Shown here one piece after another: positions 1-10,142 of a DNA stretch of 64,000 nt. Position numbers and translations under genes: made by a program. This stretch comes from Oreohelix idahoensis (taxonomy: Eukaryota > Mollusca > Gastropoda > Stylommatophora > Oreohelicidae): positions 750,001 to 814,000 of the forward strand of contig JAMPIV010018776.1 of NCBI GenBank assembly GCA_024509875.1, given 5' to 3'. The notes under the pieces were generated by a model, which was given only the letters and a program-made list of their open reading frames with translations, searched no databases and was not told where the DNA came from. Within the stretch, counting starts at the first letter, position 1, and each line of letters starts with the position of its first letter.

Positions 1-2742
1 AGAGCAACTGACCAACCAACCCACTATCTTACAGTGGCTCAATGGAATGCAGAAGGAGTGAGGAACAAGAAACCGGAGTTACAAGAATTCCTCAGGGAAA
101 ATAACATTGATATAATCTGCATCCAAGAAACTCACCTAAAAGATACCCAACGATTTTTTGTACGGGGATACCAATCCTTCCGCCAAGACAGGGCAAAAAG
201 AACTAAGGGAGGAATCCTCACACTGATTAAAACCTCAATCCCAGCAGTAGAGACACACAGATCTGGTGAGGACGAACTTGAATACATAACAGTCCAACTA
301 CTGCTGCCCAGTGGAGACTTAATGATCACAAACTGCTACAGCCCTCCAACCACAACTCTGGAGCTACACAAATTGAAGCTTGCAGCATCGAGACACCTCA
401 TTATGGGTGACTTCAATAGCCACTCACCCAGCTGGGGCTATGACGCAACAGATCCAAGAGGAGAAGAGGTGGAAGATTGGATGGTAGAGAATAAACTAAT
501 TCTAATAAACCAACCAGAGGATAAGCCCACCTTCTATTCCAGAGTATGGAAAACAACGAGCACACCAGATCTTGCTATGGCTACAGATGACATACATCGA
601 CTCACCACCAGAACAGTAAATACTCAACTTGGGGGAAGTGACCATGTACCAGTCACATTACAGATATCTGAGATAAGAAGTGCAGGAGAAATCAATATGT
701 CTCCTAGTTGGAATTTCAAAAAAGCAAACTGGGGATTTTTTAAAGAACAAGCCGACAATTTCTGTCAGAACATTGCCCACTCAAATAACATCAATAAAAA
801 CATCTCCATCATCAGTGAGGCAATCATCCAAGCAGCAAAGAAGTCAATTCCACGAGGTAAACGACGAGACTACAAACCATTCTGGAGTGACAACCTGGGA
901 AAACTCCATAGTGAATTAAATAAAGCACGGGAAACTATGGAGCAAAATCCCACATTAGAGAACACACAGAGGCACAACAGCATAAAACAAGCTTTCAATG
1001 AACAAAAGAAAGCTGAAATCCAAAGGAGCTGGCACCAGAAGACCAGCAGTCTCAACATGGAAAAGGACTCAAGCAAGCTGTGGAATCTGACAAGAGTGCT
1101 AAATGAAGAAACAACAACAACCAGCTACTGTAAGACTGTCATCAAGGAAAATGAAAAATACCACACAGGAAAGATGGCAGCAAACATCCTGGCAGATTTC
1201 TACAAGGAAGAAAGCACCACATCACTTTCACATGCACGGATCCAAGAAGTACGTAAGGAAGTAAAAGAAAAACTGAAGCACCAAAACCCAGATATCTGCA
1301 TGAAGTCACCCCTTACTATGAGAGAACTCAGTGCTGCCATAACAAAACTAAAGAACAGAAAAGCTCCAGGAAAAGATGGCACCACAAATGATATGATCAA
1401 GAACCTTGGACCTGTAGCCAGGCACAAGCTCCTCCTAATCTTCAATCAGTCATGGAGTACTGGAAAATTTCCAGATCAATGGCGAGAAGCAATCATTGTT
1501 CCCATCAGAAAGAAACAAAAGGAGAAAACAAGCAAGTCCAGCTAACGACCAGTTAGCCTACTGAGCTGTCTGGGTAAGGTAATGGAAAGAATGGTGAACT
1601 CAAGATTACTGAAACATCTGGAAAAAAACCATCTGCTTGATAACACACAGTCAGCATTTAGGAAAAATCGCAGCACCGAAGACCAACTAGTATATCTAGC
1701 CCAGGAAGTAGAAAATGCCTTTCAGGAGAAAAAGAAAGTACTGGCGGTTTTTGTAGACTTGACAAAAGCCTTTGATAAGGTATGGAAAGAAGGACTCCTC
1801 CTTAAGATGCTCAACAGCAAAATTGAAGGGAGAATGTTCAACTGGATACGGGACTTTCTTCGATACCGCACAGCAAGAGTAAAACTTGACGGGAAACTGA
1901 GCCATCGCGTCACTCTACAACAGGGTGTGCCACAAGGAGGAGTTATCTCCCCCACACTTTTTATCATATATATAAATGATATTGCAGAGAAACTGTCCGG
2001 GCATATCTCCAGGGCTCTTCATGCTGACGATTTTGCTGCCTGGTCTGCTGCTGAACATTTGCCTACTGCGAAGTTCAGGATGCAAGCTGCGCTAAATACC
2101 ATCAGTAAATGGGCATCAGATTGGGGGGTACAGATAAACCTCTCCAAGACAGTAGCAACCTGCTTCTCTCTGTCAAATCGCCGAGAAACGATCAAACTGC
2201 AGCTAAATGGAAGTGAACTTCCAATCGAGGAAAACCCAACATACCTAGGAGTCAAGTTGGATAAGAGACTCACCTGGAAGCCGCACATAAAAGCAGTAGA
2301 ACAGAGAGCAATAAGAAAGCTCTCTATTATGAAGAATCTGGCTGGCACAAGTTGGGGGGCAAATACCAACATACTTAAAAAAGTCTATACAGGCACAGTC
2401 AGACCTGTACTTGAATATGGCATGTCAGCCTGGGCCACTGCATCTAAAACAAACACAGAATGTCTAGGGAAAGTGCAAAATTCAGGCCTTAGACTAATCA
2501 CTGGAGGGATGAAGACTTCTCCAATCCAGGCAATGGAGCGATACACCAACATCCGCTCTCTTGATGACAGACGTGAGGAAAAGGTATTCACTCACCGTGA
2601 GAAACTTCTACGAATGCCAAGTCATCCAATGCATGCCAAACTCCATAGTGTGACAAAGAACAGGCTGAAAAGAACCAGCTTCCTAAACATCTATAAACAT
2701 CTGCATCGATGCCATGAAGACCTCCTCCCTAATCGATCTACT
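1..2742 (+). pseudogene. LINE endonuclease-reverse transcriptase region
   Basis: The endonuclease would nick the target and RT would copy the element RNA at the nick. Endonuclease motifs in order: QWNAEG, IQETH, NCYSPP, MGDFNSHSPSWG and GGSDHVPV (about residues 1-220). A linker leads to RT, which starts near KLKNRKAPGKDG and continues with FVDLTKAFDKVW, GVPQGGVISPTLF and the catalytic box HADDF (for the usual YADD). The first ATG is at 34, but the frame is open to base 1, so the true start is upstream. A TAA at 1543-1545 interrupts it just before RPVSLLS; the same frame then runs on to the SINE, so this looks like a single nonsense substitution rather than a frameshift. Confidence 0.88.
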
Positions 2743-2969
2743 TTTTTTTTTTTTTTTTTTTTGTACGCCCGCTAATACTCGAGGCGAAATCTCAGGTTAT
2801 TACTATGTCTAACCTGACATTGATTTTACGTGAGTATCCCTTTTTACTTGTACAGAGACAGGTGTCCCTCGCCATTCAGGCAAATACTCTCCGATTTCGG
2901 AGGTACCCATTGCAGCTGGGTCGGCTCAGGAGCCGCCAATCCCTGGTCGACAACACTCCTTCAAATGTC
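2743..2969 (-). mobile_element. 5'-truncated SINE inserted in the LINE
   Basis: The segment begins on the + strand with a T tract (the reverse complement of the poly(A) tail) and matches the reverse complement of the SINE body at 56320-56573. It is bounded by an exact 11-bp target duplication, ATCGATCTACT, at 2732-2742 and 2970-2980. It lacks the tRNA-like head of the full copy, so it is 5' truncated. Removing the insert and one duplication leaves the LINE reading frame open from RT into RNase H, so the SINE came in after the LINE. Confidence 0.93.
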
Positions 2970-2980
2970 ATCGATCTACT

Positions 2981-3940
2981 GAGATTGAAATGTTAATTGA
3001 TTACGAGGAGCCAGACGACTGCCATGGAAATATATCTATCATCACTGAAGTCCCTGAAATAAAAAAGAAAGGCCACCTGACCCCTCAACAACTAAAAACT
3101 TTGGCTCAAGAAATGATAGAAGAAAAGTACAACCCGAAGGAGTGGACACATGTATACACAGATGGATCTGCTGCGGGGGCAGTAAAGAACGGTGGAAGAG
3201 GCATTTTTATAAGATTCCTTAATGGAAAGATCATTCGACAGGCCTTCCCAACTGGAAAGATCTCCTCCAATTTTAGGGCAGAAGCTATGGCACTACTGCA
3301 AGCCCTGAAGATCCTCACCAGACCTGAACAGCAGCCACAAGCTAAGATAGTAATCTTCACTGACTGCAGATCATTACTTGAATCAATACAAAACACCAGA
3401 AATGATAACATGATGAATGAGATCAGATCTGAGCTTAACATCATCCAAAGGTCATCAACCATTGCCCTTCAGTGGTTACCTGCCCATTGTGGAATCGCTG
3501 GTAATGAGAAAGCAGATACTCTATCAAGAAGTGGCAGTAAAATGGAACAATACAGCCACCCATTGCCCTATCGGGAAGCAAAAACCATCATCCACAACAA
3601 GTACAAAAATCAGTGGAAGGAGGAAGGGGATATATACAGCAGAGATGACCCAATCCACCACCTAAACAGACACCAACAGACGACAATTTTCCGTCTGAGA
3701 ACTGGTCACTGCAGATTACTTGGACATCTCTATCGCCTCAAGATATCCCACACGAATGAATGCCCATGTGGAACTGATATCCAGACTCCAGAACACATTC
3801 TCCAGAACTGTCCAACCCATGATAAATTGCGACGTGCGACCTGGCCAAAAGGTGATGAGCTCCAGCAGAAGCTATGGGGCTGCCGCGCCGACCTGGAAAA
3901 GACTGTGGACTTCGTCCTGGCGACAGGCCTGCAGATTTAG
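2981..3940 (+). pseudogene. LINE RNase H domain and C-terminal Cys/His motif
   Basis: RNase H degrades template RNA in the RNA-DNA hybrid. The carboxylate set is visible: D in YTDGSA, E in AEAMALLQAL, D in FTDCRSLLES and D in NEKADTLSR, with WLPAHCGIAGN before the last. A C-terminal Cys/His cluster (CPCGTD then HILQNCP) resembles the terminal zinc motif of I-type elements. It continues the frame broken by the SINE. The stop is TAG at 3938-3940. Confidence 0.88.
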
Positions 3941-4299
3941 CATGACTACAAACCGAACGCAGAAGAAGAAGAATAAGACCGATAGATAAGCTTCTCATGT
4001 GTGTTTCTAATCAAATCTTATAACCGAATGGATAATAAATTATAACGTTGCGCGTGTTAGGATAGATACTGATATTGTGATTAAATGTTTGTATTTTTCT
4101 TCCCAAAATATAGTACGGGTCACAAACCTAAAACTACCAGCGGCCTAAGCCTACGCCTAAACCTGAATCTGAGAATAACGGAGCTAAGTCCAACAGTAAA
4201 AAAAGAACATTCTTATATAAATATCGGGTTTTCATGGTTGACCTGTTTGGCCTCTTGTTTACACACAGAAAGAGACAGAGTACCAACAAAAAGAATTTA

Positions 4300-5420
4300 A
4301 GAATAAATTGTAACTGGACCTATAGCTATCCAGATTTCTTTTTCCAATTTCATATACATTCGCCCGTTGTGGCGAAATAATCAAACATTAACATTTCCCG
4401 ACTATCGACCATTTGTGGTGTGACAAGGAATTTTATACTGAGAGAAGTTACCTACCTGACATTTCTTTATGTATTGGAATCCCAAGCTACTGACACTGTG
4501 AGCACTGTTAATTTTCTTACCTGGACTAATTAATGGGACATAAACAGAAATCCTAATAACAGAAACGAAGTAAACGTTCCCCGAAGAAGAGGATTTAATC
4601 AGTCTTTGAGGAGCTGGGTTTTTTTGGCCAAAATAACACTGGATTTGCTGTGTGTATCCTAAAGATTGTTCCAGACGTTGCTAATCAACAATTAGGTAAG
4701 AACGAATGAACGTGGCCACTGGTTGTCTGGATAGAGAGAAAGAAGGAATGAGTAATTCTTTTAACGTATAAGCTTTGTACTCACTTTGTTTTGCTTTTCT
4801 TTTAGTTTGCTAGTACTGTTATTTTATTTTCAGAATAGATTCATTAGAACTGTTCTTTACAGTATAGTCAAATTCTATACTATAGGGCTAATCTTTTGAC
4901 CTTTTGGGGGTTAATACCTTCTTCTAACGGGATCTTGTCTCAACAGAGGGAATTGCGCTTACGGGTCTATGTCTTTTATTATTTCTGTAGCATATGATTT
5001 TTTATTTTTCTATCTTGATATTAAATGTTGTACGGTTCTTTATGATAAATAAACTGAACATAAAAACTTAAGTACCTGTGTGTGTTGGTCAGATCGGTCC
5101 AATATCCCTATTCCATTAATAGAATTTCACGTTTGTGCGTCAAGTTGTTGTTACTTATCTGTGTGTGTATGTACGTGAGTGGTTAATAGTGTATATGTCA
5201 ATATATATATTAAGTTAAACTGTCTGATAAACAAATTTCAGTCGTAAGATAGACTGGACTAGAGTATCTTCTAAATCCAGAAACAGACAGACTCTACCTT
5301 TCCACCATTTCACTCGTGAAATCTATTTCTTTACCTTATCTCTCACTGAGTTACCACCTTTTCCAGTTCTATTCAGACGGGACCTATCTATCTTAAATAC
5401 CTATCCTAAATCTACGACAC
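4300..5420. repeat. Unclassified dispersed repeat, copy A
   Basis: This stretch has no supported gene. It aligns in order, with many gaps, to 8560-9670. Shared anchors include GACTGGACTAGAG-like, TTCACTCGTGAAATCTATTTC, TTTTCACGTTTGTG-like and TGTGTGTTGGTCAGA strings. No coding potential, LTR or poly(A) tail was recognised. It could be an LTR, an untranslated part of an unknown element, or an old duplication. Bases 3991-4300 hold nothing I can name. Bases 5421-5622 are a GC-rich patch unlike the neighbours. Confidence 0.6.
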
Positions 5421-5635
5421 TGGGGTGTGTTCCCCGGGCAAGTCTCGATGGGGATCGGGGTGTGTCCACGCGCCGGGGGGCCCAGCATCGGCCACATCTG
5501 ATGGAGGACTTGCTCTGCCAGAGGTTTCTGTAGGGTTACCTGACCCATAATCTTGAGTTTTACCCCAGTAGACCCCGTGGGTCTGGTTTGTTGGCGCTAG
5601 ATGGTCGCCATTCGCCATAGCCGTGTTAGTAGAAA

Positions 5636-6237
5636 GGCAAAGACATCAACATCAGAATGAATAAGGCAAGAACAGCCTTCTTTAGCCTAAATAACATCTG
5701 GAAGTCCTCCCAATACAGCACAAGCACAAAATTAAGATTATACCAGAGTTGCGTGCTTTCTGTGCTTCTCTATGGTGCGGAATGCTGGAGAGTCACAGAG
5801 ACGGAAATGTCAAAATTGTCCTCTTTTCACACAACATGCCTAAGAAAAATTCACCGAATCTTTTGGCCGAATACCATCACCAACCAAGATCTGCTTACTC
5901 GTAGCAAGCAAGAGGACATGCATACCATCATTGCTGGCAGACGCTGGAGCTGGGTTGGTCATGTCCTCAGAAGAGACCCCGATGCCATCACAAGAACAGC
6001 TATGCTTTGGACCCCTGAAGGAAAGCGAAAGAGAGGCCGACCAAAAAACAACTTGGCGGAGGACTGTGGAGGCTGAGATGCAAAGAATGAACCAGAGTTG
6101 GGGCACTGTACGAAGGATGGCCACCGACCGTGCAAAGTGGAATCAATTTGTTGTTGCCCTACAAGACGCCACTAGGCGTGATGGCCACTGACTGCTTTGA
6201 CTGTCGGTGGTTAAGGATCAAAGAAGAAGAAGAAGAA
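5636..6237 (+). mobile_element. 5'-truncated LINE, RT C-terminal end, with TSD
   Basis: An ORF at 5657-6076 encodes the region after the RT palm and the C-terminus: LYGAECWRVTE, CLRKIHRIFW, WSWVGHVLRRDPDAI and GKRKRGRPKN, a signature common in animal LINE ORF2 proteins. The frame is lost near 6070. The 3' end is an (AAG)n tail at about 6221-6237. A 13-bp target duplication GTGTTAGTAGAAA flanks it (5623-5635 and 6238-6250). The classical 5' truncation shows insertion by target-primed reverse transcription. A stem-loop lies at 6166-6179. Confidence 0.88.
6166..6179 (+). other. Conserved 3'-end stem-loop of LINE
   Basis: ACGCC-ACTA-GGCGT, a 5-bp stem and 4-nt loop, sits about 45 bases before the (AAG)n tail. 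The degenerate copy downstream has the same stem with loop ATTA (6777-6790), and the SINE at 56938-57273 has it twice. A retained stem with a changing loop suggests the RNA hairpin recognised by the LINE reverse transcriptase, as in stringent-type LINEs. Confidence 0.6.
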
Positions 6238-6349
6238 GTGTTAGTAGAAACAGGGAGCACCGAGTCCAAGAATTGGACCACCCGTGAAGGTATGGTTGCC
6301 ATGGTTACAGGCATTTCTCATTTTTTGAATAAGACCTATAGCAACCCTT

Positions 6350-6835
6350 ACTAGATTATACAAGAGTTGCGTACCTTCTGTACTTTTGTGGCTCAGGATG
6401 CTGGAGAGTAACAGAAGAGGAAATGTCTAAATTATCCTATTTCCACACAACCTGCCTAAAAAAAATGGTTCGAATTTTTTGGCCGCAATATCATCTCCAA
6501 CCATGAACTGCTTACACGGTGCCGCCAAAAAGATATGCGCACCATCATTGCGCTGGAACTTGGTTGGTCATGTCCTCAGAAGAGACCCTGACACCATGAC
6601 AAGAACTGCAATGCTGTAGACCCTAGAAGGACGGCGAAAGAGAGTCAGACCAAAGACAACCTGGCAGAGACCTGTGGAGGCTGAGATGCAAAGCATGAAC
6701 TAGAGTTGGGGCACGGAACGAAGGATGACCAACGACCGAGCAAAATGAGGACAATTTGTTGCTGCCCTACAACAAGACGCCATTAGGCGTGATAGCTACT
6801 GACTGCTTTCTCAGTCAGGGGCTAAGGATCCAAGA
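6350..6835 (+). mobile_element. Second, more decayed copy of the same LINE 3' end
   Basis: It aligns with 5735-6225 base by base apart from small indels: the same CTGGAGAGT, TTTTTTGGCCG and TTGGTTGGTCATGTCCTCAGAAGAGACCC landmarks. It has several stops and frameshifts, so it is non-functional. The tail is a short GAT-rich tract instead of (AAG)n. No clear target duplication is visible. It lies only ~110 bp after the first copy, so the two are separate insertions or an old duplication. Confidence 0.75.
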
Positions 6836-6879
6836 TGATGATCATCATGCTCATTCAGGGTGATGGAATGGCCAAGAAG

Positions 6880-7057
6880 CAGAGGCGTCCCTAAAGTACT
6901 AGGGACCCGGGGAGGATGTAACTTATGACACCCCTGCCCCAATAAAGAAATACATCAGTAAGTAATATTTTAACAGGAAGTACTATATATAGCACCCTCT
7001 TCCTGGCTGTCACCCGGGGCGGACCGCCCCCCTCGCACCCCCCTTAGTACGCCACTG
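6880..7057. mobile_element. hAT-type MITE with 8-bp TSD
   Basis: The ends are inverted repeats: CAGAGGCGTCCCTAAAGTA on the left and, read in reverse complement, CAGTGGCGTACTAAGGGGG on the right. CAGNGGCGT termini are typical of hAT transposons. An exact 8-bp duplication CCAAGAAG flanks it (6872-6879 and 7058-7065), the hAT signature length. The 178-bp interior has no ORF, so it is a non-autonomous element moved by a transposase encoded elsewhere. Confidence 0.88.
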
Positions 7058-7224
7058 CCAAGAAGCATTGCAATTTCTAAGATAATAAAGCATGACTCCA
7101 AAATGTTAACTCGTTATAAATCACTTTTTATTTAATTTTGATGGAGCTTTCTGGGCCTCGAGAACGAATTATTTTGATTTCTATTAACTGTGATATGAAA
7201 TGAATTGCAATTTAGCACTCTGTG

Positions 7225-7450
7225 CGTGCTTTCACGATTTACTTTCATAGCAAGACAATGGGGCCTTTTGGATGGTCCTTAGTTCGATTCCCTGTAGGCC
7301 TGTTACCTATATTTCTTTTCTGTTGTCTGTTGTCCTCCTTTATGCTCTACCAGTGCCTGTTAATTACCTTTATTTATTTATGTATTTATTAAGAGGGGTT
7401 TTAGTTTCTCACGCGAGTGATCTGTCAGTCATCGGATATCTGACAGACCG
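7225..7450 (+). repeat. Candidate tRNA-like SINE remnant
   Basis: A B-box-like string TAGTTCGATTCC lies at 7280-7291. The downstream sequence resembles that after the B-box-like string at 24234 (shared TTTCTGTTGTCT and TTTCTCACG words). The A box is weak and no target duplication or tail was seen. The rest of 7066-8560 contains no gene or element I can name. Confidence 0.35.
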
Positions 7451-8559
7451 CACGTGGGAAAACACCGGTCCTTTTTGATCAAAAAATATTTCCCCACTCT
7501 TTGAAGTTCGTATACAGAGGGGAGAAAATCTCCGAAAATCTCCGAAGAACCCGTTACATGGCTGATGTCGATTAGCAACGCCGACAGAGCGACCGTGACA
7601 ACTTGTTATCTGGGGAACTTAGTTTTCTGATTCTCTGTTATGCACAATAGTGTGAAAAGTAGCATCCTTTAGAGATCAAATAAACATGATGATATATAAA
7701 CTGTGTCTTCCGAAACCAGCTATCAGTCGTCACTCAGAATTTGTCTGATAGCCTAAGCACGCAGTAGTTAGAACCATTTTCGCTAGATGTGTTAATAGTA
7801 TTCGTGGGGATTTTCATTCTGATGTTCTGGTAATAGAAAATTAGTGCTTACGTGTTAAAGTGTTAAAGTTTACCATTATAATTCACTTAAAGTTCTAGCT
7901 GTTAAAGACAAGTGAAAAATAACGCGAAGCTATTTTTTTTTACCAGTTGTTCAGTTTAATGTTAATTTTACCACCCGCTTTCTCACACGAGAAGAGACGT
8001 TTTAGTTGACTGAGTATATGCTAGGCAACTGATAGTGACAGAATAGATTTCACATTATATTTCATTTTGCGTAATTATAGTACGTGACTATTATTTAATA
8101 CCATACGATGACCAACAGACACCGACAATTTAATAGCTATTACCGACAGGCAATATTTATGTAAGTGCGCGTATGGATAATTAAATAACAATTGACACTG
8201 TACGCTAATCGTTACAGCGCGAGCAAGGGCGGGGAGGGTGCATACCTTCATCCGATCTGTAATCTCAGCGTTAGCGACGTGCGATAGTTTAGGCGTAAAG
8301 AAAACACATGTGCCGGTTAACTTTAATCAGGGCTGACGGAGTGGATAAGAGATTGTCTTTGTCCCTTCTGTGTGCATATATGTAGATATATAGAATAGTA
8401 GCATTTTTTCCATAATGTTTCTCTATTCTTAGCAGACCTGATCAAGAGCGGCCAGCGGTTTCTTTTCTTCATTTACTGATTGATTAATGTTGTCTTCTTC
8501 TTGGCTTACGCGTCCCCAAGTTCATTTGTGAACAGGATTGGCCAAAGAGACAAAGTAAC

Positions 8560-9670
8560 ATTTTAAATGGTAAATTTAACTGGACTTATATAACCCAGAA
8601 ATAATTTGTTCAATTTTATCAGCCCACTGGGTTGTGAAACCAATAACATTTCTCCCGACTTTTGACAGTCGTATCCAAGTGGATTTTATCCAGAAGAGTT
8701 ACGCTGTTTCATAATCGGCATTCACATAGAGCCAGCCGATAGAATTACCATCATTTAACAAGTGTAACAGTTTTTAGCAACCACATGTTTCCCAATACTG
8801 GAAGTATTTTTCCTCTGCTTACTCTGAACCCAAGATCTCGGTTTCTACACTAACCATTTGAAGTGACATTTGTCCATCCAGGAATAAACCACCAAATTAG
8901 GCGCCCACCTTATTAATATTATTTATTAGGGGATGGACTGGGGCCAATTTGGAAGATAAAAACACTGGCAATTTTATATTCAGGATAATTGTATTCCCAA
9001 GGGATCACCAAGAGTAGGTAAGGAGTGATTGAGTGGCCACGTATGACAGAGAGAGAGTGAATATTTTTCTTTGTTACAGAAACTGTACCATCGTTGATTT
9101 TGCTTAAAAATGGTTTACTTTACTGGGTGGCATTTAGTAGGAACTTTGTTTTCTTTACTGTCTATTCTGTAACATAATGCTAACCTTTGACCTTTGGGGT
9201 TATTAACTTGTTGGGTTCTTGTCTCAATAAGGGGAGGGCACATTTAGTCTGTTATTTCCTATGTATGAAATTCTGATTTTATTTGATCTTTCTTTAGATA
9301 TTCGATGTTGTCAAGTTAAATGATAATAAACAACTAAAGAAACTTAACTTTGTGTGTTGGTCAGACCCATACCCAATTTACCATAGTTTTTCACGTTTGT
9401 GTGTCTTGTTGTCACATAGTTGTGTGTGTGTGTAGTTAAACTCATATTTACATGTATAGGGAGGGAAAGATTGTCTTATACTAAATTATAGTCGTATAGA
9501 TAGGCTGGACTAGAGAAACTACTCACTCCAGAGACAGATCTTTTTAAGCTGTTCACTCGTGAAATCTATTTCTCACATCTTTATTTCTCACGTACTTATT
9601 ACCATCCACTCTACTCAGGCGGGACCATAAATAACTTCCAAACCTATCTGATTACGACACCAAGGCATAT
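8560..9670. repeat. Unclassified dispersed repeat, copy B
   Basis: This is the best preserved copy of the repeat also found at 4300-5420 and, stretched, at 12207-14075. It contains a TG-rich stretch near 9420 and has no ORF of note. The copies share the same strand and order. Bases 9671-10142 contain nothing I can support. Confidence 0.6.
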
Positions 9671-10142
9671 CACCACCTTCTCCTCTTTTATCATTGTCTC
9701 CTTCCCTCACCTACCAGTGAATGTTTTATTCATTAGGTCACACCGACTCGCACTCTGGTTATCTGCTTATCAATCTGCAAATCTGCCTGTCTGTACGTGT
9801 GTTACCCGCTTGTTCTGCATAGCCTCTGACTTATCTTTGGGAGAGTGATGAGAGTGGAGATGTAATCGTGGGTGAATTTTTAATCTGATAGTGAAGGCAA
9901 CACACATATAAACCACACACAGACATATACACTCCTACTCGCTTTCTATTACTAGACTTCAGTTTACAGCAGCAAAATCCTAAAAGAAAATTCCAGACGC
10001 CATTTTTAACCACGTTTATTTAAGGTCACATGAACTTATATCTTTTGGCGCTCCAAATTTTTGAAGCTCAAAATCTCTGGTTCCACAACTTCCACTAATC
10101 GTCGTACATCTTTTCAAATGTTTATTCGGCTTTAACCTAGCC

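Larger units (their letters stand above)
1..3990 (+). mobile_element. LINE with EN, RT and RNase H (I/ingi-like), 5' end outside window
   Basis: One reading frame, open from base 1, carries an apurinic-type endonuclease and a reverse transcriptase; an RNase H domain follows after a SINE insertion. EN-RT-RNH is the order of I-, ingi- and Loa-like LINEs. The 3' end after the stop at 3938-3940 is short and finishes in an AAG-rich tail near 3963-3978, as LINEs with microsatellite tails do. The element is dead as read: one in-frame stop in RT and the SINE at 2743-2969. A related decayed copy lies at 56640-58340. The clade is assigned from domain order and motif style only. Confidence 0.85.

Noticed and set aside
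5412..5618. Short GC-rich ORF before the truncated LINE
   Set aside because: Composition differs from the neighbours, but the 68-codon frame has no recognisable feature.
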